DNA of 64,000 bases from CAXXOK01 sp963664595 (GCA_963664595.2 CAXXOK010000005.1:39433-103432), one strand, 5' to 3'. Shown: positions 9,001 through 17,421, counted from the first letter of the stretch. The notes: generated by a model from the sequence alone, not told the origin. Program-made: numbers and translations.

Positions 9001-9076
9001 CCTATTCGTAAGTCATCGTCCCGCCTGTTTGGCAGGCCGCTGACCCAATAGCTGAAACAGGAAAGATGTGATATGG

Positions 9077-10111
9077 ATGGAAGAAAAAAACGAAGATGTA
9101 CCGCTGCCTCCGGCCCGTATTGTGGTAGGGATTATTTTCAACTGTAAAAGGGAAACAGAGCATGAAATTCCCGACGCGGAGGCGGAGTACGACAGCCTGG
9201 ACACGGTCCATGCAATCCGCGATGTTTTTACCGCGGCCGGAATGCATACAGTTCTTCTGGAATGTGACGAAACGCTGCCGCAGAAGCTGGCCAGCACACA
9301 CATCGACATTGCTTTCAATATAGCGGAAGGCAGGAGCGGCAGAGGCAGGGAGGCCGAAGCCCCGGCGCTGCTGAGCCTGCTGGGAATCCCCTTTACCGGT
9401 TCGGACGAAACGGCCCTTTGTATCGCGCTGGACAAAGCCCTTTGCAAAAAACTGCTGTCCGCCTATCGCGTCCGCTCGCCGCGGTACCGGATCATCTCCT
9501 CGGAGAAGGATATCCGCATGGGCGGCCTGCACGCCCCCGTGATCATCAAGCCCAACGCGGAAGGCTCCAGTAAGGGGATCCCCGACGCCTGCGTAGCCGC
9601 AAACGAAGCGGAGCTCAGGGAGCTGGCGGGACGGGAGCTGCGGTTGTACGGGGGGCCGGTGCTCGTGGAGGAATACATCCACGGCCGTGAGTTTACCGTG
9701 GGCCTTTTGGGAAACGGCGATACCCTGCGCGTGTTTCCGCCCATGGAGATTGTCTTTCACGGCAACACAAACGGCAGCTATCAGATATACAGCTTCGGCG
9801 TAAAACAGGATTATAAAAAGTTTGTCAGCTACGAGTGCCCCGCCAAGCTGAACCCGGAAACCGAAAAACAGATGATAAATACAGCACACCGTATTTATCA
9901 GGCATTGGGCTGCCGTGATTTTGCGCGTGTGGATTTCCGCCTCACGGAGGACGGAAAGCTCTATTTCATTGAGATCAATCCCCTGCCCGGCCTTGCGCCC
10001 GGTTACAGCGACTATCCCATGCTCGCGGAGTTTGCGGGCGTATCCTATCGTGATCTGGTGCTTTCCGTGCTGCGCGCGGGCATTTGCCGATATGGAATGG
10101 AGACGGTGTAA
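9077..10111 (+). CDS. ATP-grasp ligase, D-alanine-D-alanine ligase-like
   Basis: A 344-residue ATP-grasp protein with the order of a Ddl fold: an N-terminal Rossmann-like lobe with FNIAEGRSGRGREA (the Ddl FN..EG segment), IPFTGSD, VIIKPNAEGSSKGI (ATP lysine and glycine loop), VEEYIHGREFTVGLLG, and the metal-binding VDFRLTEDGKLYFIEINPLPG. It would form a peptide-like bond via an acyl phosphate. The ATG at 9077 is preferred, 11 bases after AGGAAAG; a GTG at 9068 is too close to it. It couples to the aminomutase gene (TAATG overlap), so it may ligate a beta-amino acid rather than make cell-wall D-Ala-D-Ala. The substrate is inferred. Confidence 0.85.
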   Translation: MEEKNEDVPLPPARIVVGIIFNCKRETEHEIPDAEAEYDSLDTVHAIRDVFTAAGMHTVLLECDETLPQKLASTHIDIAFNIAEGRSGRGREAEAPALLSLLGIPFTGSDETALCIALDKALCKKLLSAYRVRSPRYRIISSEKDIRMGGLHAPVIIKPNAEGSSKGIPDACVAANEAELRELAGRELRLYGGPVLVEEYIHGREFTVGLLGNGDTLRVFPPMEIVFHGNTNGSYQIYSFGVKQDYKKFVSYECPAKLNPETEKQMINTAHRIYQALGCRDFARVDFRLTEDGKLYFIEINPLPGLAPGYSDYPMLAEFAGVSYRDLVLSVLRAGICRYGMETV

Positions 10112-11226
10112 TGAAACGCTGCAAGGATTATCCCGCGCACTATCCGGGCTGGTACGATTGGAAATGGCAGTACGCCAACCGCATCACCTCCGCGGAGAAA
10201 GTCGCCTCGTATTTAACCATGTCGCAGACGGAAAAAACGGACGTAGAACAATGCCTTTCCTCGTTCCGCATGGCCATTACACCGTATTACGCTTCGCTGA
10301 TCAATCCGGAAAACCCGGACGATCCCATTCGCAAGATCTGCGTGCCGCGTATCCAGGAAACCTATCCCTGTGAAAACGATATGGCCGACCCGCTCGGCGA
10401 GGAGCACGACAGCCCCGTACCCAACATCGTGCACCGTTATCCCGACCGCGTACTGTTTTTGACCACGCTTTGCTGCTCCACCTACTGCCGCTACTGCACC
10501 CGCCGCCGCGTTGTGGGTGAGGAGGACCGCGTCATCACCGAGGCGGCGCTGAAAAGGGCTGTCGCCTATATCCGCAGCCACACGGAAATCCGGGATGTGC
10601 TCATCTCGGGCGGCGATCCGCTGGTAATGAAAACCGAAAAGCTGGAGCACATCCTTCAGCAGCTGCGCGCCATCCCCCATGTGGATATCATCCGCATCGG
10701 CACCCGCGTGCCGGTGGTGTTGCCCATGCGGATAACGGATGAGTTGCTTTCCATGCTCCGTAAGTACCAGCCGGTCTGGATCAACACGCATTTCGCCCAT
10801 CCGCAGGAGATCACACCGGAATCGGCGCGAGCCTGTACCGCGATTGTGGACGCCGGATTTCCGCTAGGCAACCAAACGGTGCTGCTGCGCGGCATCAACG
10901 ACAGCGCGGAAACGCTCAAGGAGCTGTTTCTCAAATTGGTACACCTGCGCGTGCGGCCCTACTATCTCTACCAATGCGACCTCTCCCGCGGCATCGGTCA
11001 TTTCCGCACCACGGTAGATGAGGGGATTGATATCATGCACGCCCTGACCGGCAACATCTCCGGATACGCCGTGCCCAAATTCGTGATCGACGCGCCGGGC
11101 GGCGGCGGAAAAATCCCCATCAATTACAACTACATTCTCTCCAAGGATAACCATGAGGTTGTCATGGAGAACTTTCAGGGTAAGCGCTACAAGTATCCCC
11201 AGACCGATCCCCTGCCCGGCCGGTAA
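10111..11226 (+). CDS. lysine 2,3-aminomutase-like radical SAM/PLP enzyme
   Basis: A 371-residue KamA-family protein. The CxxxCxxC iron-sulfur site is C122-C126-C129 (CSTYCRYC). The PLP lysine is K334 in PGGGGK, close to K337 of the clostridial enzyme. Both substrate aspartates appear conserved (YQCDLS and VIDAPGGGG), consistent with L-lysine to L-beta-lysine. The C-terminus is shorter than in classical LAM and lacks the Cys cluster used for the tetramer zinc site. The ATG overlaps the preceding ligase stop and has GGAGACGG before it. A terminator follows. Beta-lysine as product is inference from residues; related family members use other amino acids. Confidence 0.85.
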   Translation: MKRCKDYPAHYPGWYDWKWQYANRITSAEKVASYLTMSQTEKTDVEQCLSSFRMAITPYYASLINPENPDDPIRKICVPRIQETYPCENDMADPLGEEHDSPVPNIVHRYPDRVLFLTTLCCSTYCRYCTRRRVVGEEDRVITEAALKRAVAYIRSHTEIRDVLISGGDPLVMKTEKLEHILQQLRAIPHVDIIRIGTRVPVVLPMRITDELLSMLRKYQPVWINTHFAHPQEITPESARACTAIVDAGFPLGNQTVLLRGINDSAETLKELFLKLVHLRVRPYYLYQCDLSRGIGHFRTTVDEGIDIMHALTGNISGYAVPKFVIDAPGGGGKIPINYNYILSKDNHEVVMENFQGKRYKYPQTDPLPGR

Positions 11227-11243
11227 CCGCTTTGCCCGATGGC

Positions 11244-11283
11244 AACAGCGAGCGTACAGCTTATCGTACGCTCGCTGTTTTTG
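11244..11283 (+). terminator. terminator of the ATP-grasp/aminomutase operon
   Basis: A perfect 14-bp stem, AACAGCGAGCGTAC (11244-11257) with GTACGCTCGCTGTT (11266-11279), is followed by a T-run. Confidence 0.9.
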
Positions 11284-11384
11284 TAGAAACGATCGTAACG
11301 ATCCTTGTATTACCCCTCAGATACGCTCACACCCATTGTTTCTCCAGCCATTGCTCACGCTTCCATACCCCATCGTGCATAATC

Positions 11385-11413
11385 TTGACAAGTGGTTCCT
11401 CCGCCTTTATAAT
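11385..11413 (+). promoter_or_regulatory. consensus promoter of the MFS gene
   Basis: TTGACA at 11385-11390 and TATAAT at 11408-11413, 17 bases apart: a full-consensus promoter. It drives a leader of about 125 bases before the MFS start codon. Confidence 0.85.
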
Positions 11414-11441
11414 GAGCCGAAATAGAATTCAGGAGGCGTTT

Positions 11442-11459
11442 ATGCATTTGCCGATTTGA
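11442..11459 (+). CDS. five-residue leader peptide (MHLPI)
   Basis: A minimal open frame, ATG to TGA, with a near-perfect AGGAGG six bases before the ATG, placed right behind the consensus promoter. It is 85 bases upstream of the MFS start codon. A hairpin GCGTCGCAG/CTGCAACGC (11483-11503, one mismatch) lies between. Such an arrangement resembles translational-attenuation leaders of drug-resistance genes, where a ribosome stalled on the leader frees the downstream start. The peptide is too short to compare with known arrest peptides. Confidence 0.5.
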   Translation: MHLPI

Positions 11460-11482
11460 AGCATGGCAGAACCATAACGGAT

Positions 11483-11503
11483 GCGTCGCAGTTTCTGCAA
11501 CGC
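11483..11503 (+). promoter_or_regulatory. hairpin between leader peptide and MFS gene
   Basis: GCGTCGCAG (11483-11491) pairs with CTGCAACGC (11495-11503) with one mismatch and a TTT loop. In addition, CTCCTG just before the MFS start is complementary to the CAGGAG of the leader ribosome binding site. Both could be part of a switching leader. Confidence 0.4.
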
Positions 11504-11544
11504 CTGGTTGCTGTATGTAAAAACCGGAAAGGAAACTCCTGACA

Positions 11545-12708
11545 ATGAAACAAAAGAATATACACCTAATGTATGCGATTGCGCTTTTGCAGGGCATGGT
11601 GTTTTACGCTCCCATCGCCACCCTGTACCGACAGGCGCAAGGCATTTCGGTTTTCCAGATCACCCTGATCGAAAGCATATGCCTGATCCTCTGCCTGCTG
11701 CTGGAAATACCGTGGGGCATTGTGGCCGATAAAATCGGGTACCGCCGCACCATGATTTTCTGCTGCATGCTGTATTTCGTTTCCAAAATCGTATTCTGGC
11801 AGGCGACGGATTTCCCCGCGTTTCTGCTGGAGCGTATCCTGCTCAGCGTCGTCATGGCCGGACTATCCGGTGTGGAAACCAGCGTGCTGTTTCTCTCCTG
11901 CAAGCCGGGCGAAAGCCAGCGCGCGTTCGGCATCTACAATAATCTAATGACCACCGGCTTGCTTGCCGCAGCGCTGGTGTACTCCACCTTCATCGGCAGT
12001 CACTACAAGCTCGCGGGCCTGCTGACAGTAATTAGCTACGGCATTGCGGCGGTGCTGGCGCTGTGCCTTGTGGAGGTAAAGCCGAAGGAGGATGATCGGC
12101 AGCCACCCGTAAAAGCGTTCCTTTCACTGCTGCGCAGCACGCTGCAAAACAGAGAGCTGCTGTTGTTTCTGATCGGCGTAGCGCTTCTGTCCGAAACACA
12201 TCAAACCTTCACCGTGTTCTTCAACCAGCTGCAATATGTGAAATGCGGTCTGTCCGCCTCCGCAATCGGCTATATCTATATTGCTGTAACCGTGGCCGGG
12301 CTGTGCGGCGCGTTCTCCTCCCGCATTACCAAGCGGCTGGGCCCCGGCAAAACGGCCGGAATGCTTTACACGGCGGCGGTTATGGCCTGTCTTGTGCTGG
12401 CTTTCACCGGCAGCGCCTGGCTCTCCATTGCCGCCATTCTGGTTTTGCGCATCGCCAATAGCCTGTTCCAGCCCCTGCAAACGGAGCTGCAGCACCAGCA
12501 GGTGCAAACCCAGAGCCGCGCAACCGCCCTGAGTATCAACGCGATGATAATCGAAAGCACGGGGGTCGGCACCAACGTTATTTTCGGTGCCCTGGCGGAG
12601 CGCAGCCTGACCTCCGCCTTTCTGCTAGGCGCCGGGCTATGCGCCGCGGGCGGGCTCCTGTTTGCGGCCGGATACCGGCACAAGGCACGTTTGCGTAATC
12701 CTTCGTAA
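11545..12708 (+). CDS. MFS transporter, 12-helix efflux type
   Basis: A 387-residue major facilitator with about 12 hydrophobic helices. The loop after helix 2 reads GIVADKIGYRRTM, matching the MFS motif G-x3-D-x2-G-RR. A central cytoplasmic loop (VEVKPKEDDRQPP) divides the two halves. An AAAGGA site lies about a dozen bases before the ATG. The nearest gene upstream ends in a strong terminator, so this gene has its own promoter and leader. Substrate is unknown; drug or metabolite export are both plausible. Confidence 0.85.
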   Translation: MKQKNIHLMYAIALLQGMVFYAPIATLYRQAQGISVFQITLIESICLILCLLLEIPWGIVADKIGYRRTMIFCCMLYFVSKIVFWQATDFPAFLLERILLSVVMAGLSGVETSVLFLSCKPGESQRAFGIYNNLMTTGLLAAALVYSTFIGSHYKLAGLLTVISYGIAAVLALCLVEVKPKEDDRQPPVKAFLSLLRSTLQNRELLLFLIGVALLSETHQTFTVFFNQLQYVKCGLSASAIGYIYIAVTVAGLCGAFSSRITKRLGPGKTAGMLYTAAVMACLVLAFTGSAWLSIAAILVLRIANSLFQPLQTELQHQQVQTQSRATALSINAMIIESTGVGTNVIFGALAERSLTSAFLLGAGLCAAGGLLFAAGYRHKARLRNPS

Positions 12709-12782
12709 TCCTCCGCGCCGCCTGTCTGTCTCCATAAAACCTCCACACTGGGTATTTTGCCTATCGGCAAGAATCCGCTCAA

Positions 12783-13188
12783 ATCGATGAGCAAACCAAT
12801 GCCATCCAGTACACGGGAAGCGAAGCCCGTTTTATCATTATGGGCAACCCCGAAAGGGGGGATGAAAAATTCGTCAGCGGCGGTCTGATTAACCCGACGA
12901 TCTATATCCCTGAGGATGCAACGGTTACCGTAACGTTTGCCAGCGCAAGCGCGGGCATGCCGCACGCGTTTGAAATCACCGCCGTACACCCCCTATCCCT
13001 ATAGAACTATGATAACCGGGGGAGTTTATGCCAACAGCTTGATTCCCACCCTGCCCGCGGCGGCAGCCGACGCCCACCCTGCGGCGGATATCACCTTACT
13101 GGCAAGCACGGCAGGCACATTCTACTACCTCTGCCAGTATCCGGGCCATGCATAGGAAGGCATGTACGCAACGATTATCATCGAGTAG
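12783..13188 (+). pseudogene. broken cupredoxin-domain gene
   Basis: Two frames together spell a cupredoxin. The first frame reads a beta-rich stretch with FIIMGNP, GGLINPTIYIPEDATV and MPHAFEIT (first copper histidine region). About 12990, one extra C in a C-run shifts the frame. The second frame continues GGVYANSLIPTLPAAAA and TFYYLCQYPGHA (Cys and His ligands), then a TAG at 13153-13155 interrupts before EGMYATIIIE (Met ligand). No signal peptide or start is recognisable upstream. The relic sits beside a two-component system with a metal-like sensor loop, suggesting a lost copper-handling gene. Confidence 0.8.
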
Positions 13189-13217
13189 CCCTGCGCAGGC
13201 CGCATAGCGCATTACAG

Positions 13218-13250
13218 CAGAAGCCCTTCGCAATGGAAGGGCTTCTGTTA
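13218..13250 (+). terminator. hairpin terminator after the cupredoxin relic
   Basis: CAGAAGCCCTT (13218-13228) pairs perfectly with AAGGGCTTCTG (13237-13247), followed by TTAATT. It lies between two convergent units and may serve both. Confidence 0.65.
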
Positions 13251-13306
13251 ATTCTTGATATCTTATGCTGCTTCCACACCGCCAAACGCTTCCCGCCTCT
13301 ACGCGG

Positions 13307-14695
13307 TTATTGCCTTGGCAGCGTAACGGTAAACTCCGTTCCCTCCCCCGCCCTGCTTTGCACCTCAACCGTGCCGCCGTGCGCGGCAACCACGGATTTC
13401 ACGATCGTCAGCCCAATGCCGGACCCGCCGGATTTCCGGCTGCGGGATTTATCCGCCCGGTAAAAACGTTCGAAAATATAGGGAAGATCAGCCTTGGAAA
13501 TTCCAATGCCCGTATCGGCTACCTTTATCCATACCTTATGTGCGTCTCCGGTCAGCGTAACCTTGGTTGCATCCCCTGGCCGCGAGTATTTCAAAGCGTT
13601 GGACAGGAGGTTCAAAACCACCTGATTCAGCTTGTCGCGGTCCGCCGTCAGGGTCTGGGGGGTTCCTTCAAAGTGCAGGCTCTTCCCCTCTTTAATAAAA
13701 TCATCCTTGACAACGGCAACGGCTTGCGCAACAAGCTCGGAAAGATCAACCGGGGTTTTGTGCAGCGCCGCTTCCCTGCGCTCGTAGCGCGCCAGCTCGG
13801 CCAGGTCTCCCACAAGGCGGTTGATACGCAGAATCTCATCGTGCAGCACTTTAAGCCGTTCCGGCGTCACATCCATTACGCCGTCCATCATGGCCTCCAG
13901 ATTGCCCTGCATGGTCGCAAGCGGCGTTCGCAGCTCGTGGGCGATATCGTTGGACGCCTGCGTGCTTCTCTCCTCCTGCTTTTGCAGGGTATCGGCCAGT
14001 TTGTTCACGGTGTCCACCAGCTGTTTGATTTCCTTTGTTTTGGTTTTGTTCGTGATTGTCGCCCCGTAGGATCCATCGGCTATCCGCCGCGCCTTATCAA
14101 TCACCCGCGCGATCGGGCGGCTCATCTGGCCGGAAACAATCATCCCAATCACCAGCGCCAGCGCCGCGGAAATCACCCCGGCCCACACGATCAGCGTATT
14201 GAGGGTGCTGATAAACTGCAAATCGGCATCCGTATAATAAAACGGCCCGTAATAGCCGATGTTCACCGTGCCGACCGTCTGCCCGCCATAGGAGATATCC
14301 ACCGTTTTTTCCGCATAGCCGCCCTGCCAGTTTTTATACCGGCTGTTCATGTTGCTGCTCATGTGAGCCATCATTTGCTTACACATACCCATATGGCACG
14401 CAGCGGCGTCCCATACCACCGTACCTTCGGTATCCATTACCCGGAGGATCAGATTCTTCTCCATCGCGTCCGCGGCGATTTCCGCCACGGCGGATGTGTT
14501 CCAGCTCTGCGTTTTACCATAGCTTTGGGAAAGCATCAGAACCGTGTCCTGTTCCTTCTGTTGCTGCTGTCCTGTGACATAGGTTCTGAACTGTCTTTCC
14601 AGCACAAGGTTGGATAAAACAATGAGGAGGGTAACACAGGTAAGCGTAATCAGAACATAGGAGACTGAAAGCTTCGTCCGCAGGCTGTACTTCAT
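13307..14695 (-). CDS. sensor histidine kinase with Met/Cys/His-rich extracellular loop
   Basis: A 462-residue kinase. Helix 1 is near 10-32, the extracellular sensor is about 35-160, helix 2 about 165-188, then HAMP. The dimerisation helix has H253 in HELRTP; the ATPase domain shows NALKYS, DTGIG (394-398) and GSGIGL (424-429). The sensor contains a striking metal-like patch, CHMGMCKQMMAHMSSNM (about 100-116), with six Met, two Cys and two His. It starts directly after the response regulator stop (TGA ATG). The patch and the neighbouring cupredoxin relic point to copper or another soft metal as signal; this is inference. Confidence 0.9.
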   Translation of the reverse strand: MKYSLRTKLSVSYVLITLTCVTLLIVLSNLVLERQFRTYVTGQQQQKEQDTVLMLSQSYGKTQSWNTSAVAEIAADAMEKNLILRVMDTEGTVVWDAAACHMGMCKQMMAHMSSNMNSRYKNWQGGYAEKTVDISYGGQTVGTVNIGYYGPFYYTDADLQFISTLNTLIVWAGVISAALALVIGMIVSGQMSRPIARVIDKARRIADGSYGATITNKTKTKEIKQLVDTVNKLADTLQKQEERSTQASNDIAHELRTPLATMQGNLEAMMDGVMDVTPERLKVLHDEILRINRLVGDLAELARYERREAALHKTPVDLSELVAQAVAVVKDDFIKEGKSLHFEGTPQTLTADRDKLNQVVLNLLSNALKYSRPGDATKVTLTGDAHKVWIKVADTGIGISKADLPYIFERFYRADKSRSRKSGGSGIGLTIVKSVVAAHGGTVEVQSRAGEGTEFTVTLPRQ

Positions 14696-15397
14696 TCAAT
14701 TGCCTCCAAAACGGTATCCCACGCCGTGCACGGTGAGGATATAGCGGCAGTTTTTTGTATCTGTTTCAATTTTACGCCGCAGGTTCTTAATATGTGAATC
14801 CAGCGACCGGTCATAGCCCTCATAATCGCCGCCGAGTGCATAGGTAATCAGGTTGTCCCGCGTAAAGGTGCGCCCAGGCCGCCTTGCCAGGGTTACCAGC
14901 AGCTCAAACTCGATGGGCGTCAGGCTGATTTTCTCGCCATTTTTGGTTACCTCGCGCCCGATGGTGTCGATCACCAGCTCCTGGTTGTGGAAGGCCAGCA
15001 CGCTGGACACGCTGTAATTGCCGCCTTCGGCGCGGCGCAGCAGCGCCCCGATGCGGGCCATCAGCTGCCTGGGGCTGAACGGCTTGGTCACATAGTCGTC
15101 CGCGCCGATATCCAGCCCCGTTAAAATCTGTTCCTCGGCCGCTTTGGCCGTCAGCATGATGATCGGTACGCGTGAGACCTTGCGGATGGCTTTACACACC
15201 TCTTCCCCGCCGATGTCCGGCAGCATCAGGTCCAGCACGATCAACGATATTTTATGGGTTTCAAACAGCCGCAGCGCATCCTCGCCGTTATAGGCCTTTT
15301 GCACCCGATAGCCGCTTTTAACCAGATAGGATTCTACAAATTCTACAATTCTCTCTTCATCGTCCACCACCAGAACGGTGTGCGCTGCATCCTCCAT
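14696..15397 (-). CDS. OmpR/PhoB-type response regulator
   Basis: A 233-residue regulator. The receiver has the acidic pair DDE, phospho-acceptor Asp in VLDLMLPDIGG, LTAKAAEEQ and the lysine in DYVTKPFSP. A winged-helix DNA-binding domain follows (LTPIEFELLVTLARRPGRTFTR, with the recognition region RSLDSHIKNLRRKIE). The ATG at 15397 is chosen because GAGG lies seven bases upstream and the protein has the usual length from there. It is the first gene of the pair with the kinase and is divergent from the SHOCT gene, which it may control. Confidence 0.95.
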   Translation of the reverse strand: MEDAAHTVLVVDDEERIVEFVESYLVKSGYRVQKAYNGEDALRLFETHKISLIVLDLMLPDIGGEEVCKAIRKVSRVPIIMLTAKAAEEQILTGLDIGADDYVTKPFSPRQLMARIGALLRRAEGGNYSVSSVLAFHNQELVIDTIGREVTKNGEKISLTPIEFELLVTLARRPGRTFTRDNLITYALGGDYEGYDRSLDSHIKNLRRKIETDTKNCRYILTVHGVGYRFGGN

Positions 15398-15601
15398 AAT
15401 GACCTCGTGCTTTTGTCCATCCCCGCCGCCGTCAGGCTCGCCTTGCGGCTGGCCGGAGCACGGCATACGGGTGGGTTTGCGGTCCGCCCGGATCCATCGG
15501 GGCAGGCCATGTTTCCTCTTTAGTTGTAAACGCATCGGCATTGCAATCACCACCTATTCTATCGCAGCATCTGCAGTATTGCAAACCGATATGGAGATTG
15601 T

Positions 15602-15940
15602 ATGAAGTACTGGAAGGCAATGTCAGTGATCTCCATAATTTCTCCATTTTTATCCGGTATGATCACGGTGGATGAAGCCACGAAAGGACTTTTACCGATG
15701 GTTGCATTATACAGAGGCCTGTACGGCGGATATGGTATGACTACGTTTGGATGGATTGGAGGGCTTGCCATGTTGATTGGCGTCGTGTTGATCGGCGTTG
15801 TGATCTATCTGTTGGCCAGCAGCCCCCGGCACACCGCAAATCGCTACGCGGTGGACGCCGTGAACATTTTGAAAGAACGGCTTGCCAAGGGCGAAATCGA
15901 TGAAGAAACCTACGAGCGGCTGCTGAAAACAATCGGCTGA
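15602..15940 (+). CDS. small membrane protein with SHOCT domain
   Basis: A 112-residue protein. A hydrophobic helix lies at about 50-73 (GWIGGLAMLIGVVLIGVVIY) and a C-terminal SHOCT domain at about 84-112 (VNILKERLAKGEIDEETYERL). SHOCT modules are short oligomerisation or tethering helices. The first 45 residues are weakly conserved-looking and contain a second hydrophobic stretch. It is divergent from the two-component system. In many Firmicutes such proteins accompany metal or envelope stress regulators; here that is suggested by position only. Confidence 0.75.
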   Translation: MKYWKAMSVISIISPFLSGMITVDEATKGLLPMVALYRGLYGGYGMTTFGWIGGLAMLIGVVLIGVVIYLLASSPRHTANRYAVDAVNILKERLAKGEIDEETYERLLKTIG

Positions 15941-16109
15941 CGGTCTTATGTTACCGGCCGCAGTCCCGTGCCGGATCCCCCTGTTGTAGCCGCTTTACCG
16001 TTTTTTGTCCTCAGGGCATTTTCTTTCTCCGTCCTCTGCACGCAGGCAACCCCGCATGCAATTTACGGCGCGAAGCAAGGAGCAGGTAAGCGATTACATA
16101 TATCCCACG

Positions 16110-16148
16110 AAGAGGAGAAACAACCATTTTGCGGTTGTTTCTCCTCTT
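16110..16148. terminator. long perfect hairpin next to repeat 1 copy A
   Basis: AAGAGGAGAAACAACC (16110-16125) pairs with GGTTGTTTCTCCTCTT (16133-16148), a 16-bp stem. It is able to terminate either strand, between the convergent SHOCT and peptidase genes. Confidence 0.65.
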
Positions 16149-16179
16149 ATGGTATGAGCAGCTTTGCTGCTTCAGCCTT

Positions 16180-16352
16180 TCAAAGAACGTCTTCGGGTCG
16201 TTATCGCCGCTCGCATTATAGCGCCTTGGGCGCTGTTCGCTCGCTTACCCCTTTGTTGTTACGCAAGCCTTTGGGGTTCCACCCCAATCCCCGGCAAGGG
16301 TTTCACCCCTGCACCCTGACCAGGACTTTCAGCCCTGGACCCTTCTTTTTTG
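16180..16352 (-). repeat. dispersed structured element, family 1, copy A
   Basis: Nearly identical to the reverse complement of 42464-42637 and clearly related to 23287-23457. In sense (minus) orientation it has three tandem ~25-base units, each a hairpin with a GAAA or GGAA-type loop, then hairpins around GCGCC and a conserved AACGACCCGAAGA end. It begins 83 bases after the stop of the M28 peptidase gene, in the same direction. Hairpins AGCAGCTTTGCTGCT (16157-16171) and AGCAGTTTTGCTGCT (16362-16376) flank it as near-direct repeats. Confidence 0.85.
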
Positions 16353-16434
16353 TCATCCTGGAGCAGTTTTGCTGCTTTTTACTTCCCGGTATGGGTACGG
16401 CGTTGCGGCAAACTCCCCCGCGCTGCCGTTTTCT

Positions 16435-17421
16435 TTATTTTCTTCCGTACTCGGCGTCCCGCGCCAGGCCATCCACCGCGGTATACACGATATCCAGCGT
16501 CTGCCAGGTGCGGTCCCAATCAAAATCACCGATCACGTCGGACGGCGTATGGATGAGATCCGTCCACAGCCCCGCGGTGTTCACATTGCCTCGGAAGCTG
16601 ATATTGGCGGCGTCAATCTCCGCGAGATGGAAAGCGTCGTGGTCGCTTGATCCCTTATGGCGTACGGCATACAGCTCGCCCTCCTCCTGCGGGTCAAAAG
16701 CCTCTAGATCGGCAATCGCCTGCAAAAACGCCATCGAAACGCTGTTGCTCACCACCGCGTCCCCCTGCCCGTCTGCATAGCCTCCGCCGGTTCTGCCGCC
16801 CAGGGTATCGCAAGCCAGGCAGTAGTCCTCCGCCCAATCGTCCACCACGATGATATCCAGATTGAATACGGCGATGATCCGCCCTCGCTCCTCCTCAGAC
16901 AGCCCCTGCACATAAGCAGCCGAGCCCTGATGGCCGGTTTCCTCGGCGGTAAAAGCGATAAAGCGCAGCTCTGTGTTTTCGTAGGGCTCCATCTGGTAAA
17001 AACGCTGTAAATACAGCAGTACCCCGGCCACGCCGCTGGCGTTGTCCCTGGCCCCGGGACCCTTGCTGTCGTAATGCGCACAGAGGATGATGATGTTCGG
17101 ATCGCTGTTTTGTGCCTGCCGGATACCGATCACATTGGAGGCATAAAAGGTGTCGTCGTTGGAATCCAGCCCCTTTACGGCGCCAAGCACCAGCGTGCCG
17201 TTTGCAAAGCTGCAGCCAAGGCTTTCATAGGCCTGCACGAGGTATTCCGTCGCCTTTGCCTGGCCCTCCATCGTCATGTAGCGGTTCCCGATATCATAGG
17301 TCAGGGCTTCGATTTCGTTATAGAAATAGTCCTGCTCCTCCTGGGTAATCTCCGCTGCCGCCATAGTCCCTTGGCATAGCAGCAAAACCAGGCAGGCAAG
17401 CAGCGCGATGGTTTTTTTCAT
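16435..17421 (-). CDS. secreted M28-family zinc aminopeptidase
   Basis: A 328-residue protein with a cleavable signal peptide (about 1-22, ending near MAAAE). The co-catalytic zinc site is readable: HYDSKG, ARDNASGVAG, the glutamates of FTAEETGHQGS, a further Asp in FNLDIIVVDD, and a C-terminal SDHDAFH. It should hydrolyse peptides outside the cell membrane, probably for peptide scavenging. GGAGGATGAAACC precedes the ATG. It stands alone on the minus strand and is followed by repeat family 1 copy A. Confidence 0.9.
   Translation of the reverse strand: MKKTIALLACLVLLLCQGTMAAAEITQEEQDYFYNEIEALTYDIGNRYMTMEGQAKATEYLVQAYESLGCSFANGTLVLGAVKGLDSNDDTFYASNVIGIRQAQNSDPNIIILCAHYDSKGPGARDNASGVAGVLLYLQRFYQMEPYENTELRFIAFTAEETGHQGSAAYVQGLSEEERGRIIAVFNLDIIVVDDWAEDYCLACDTLGGRTGGGYADGQGDAVVSNSVSMAFLQAIADLEAFDPQEEGELYAVRHKGSSDHDAFHLAEIDAANISFRGNVNTAGLWTDLIHTPSDVIGDFDWDRTWQTLDIVYTAVDGLARDAEYGRK

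Noticed and set aside
13265..14617. A 450-codon open frame on the plus strand opposite the histidine kinase
   Set aside because: The kinase on the minus strand has all its motifs, so this frame is an antisense shadow.
16180..16352. Proteins encoded by repeat family 1 (an Arg/Ser/Pro-rich frame shared by copies A and C)
   Set aside because: The frame is shared only because the DNA is repeated; it has no ribosome binding site, runs antisense to the element's hairpin strand and is broken in copy B.
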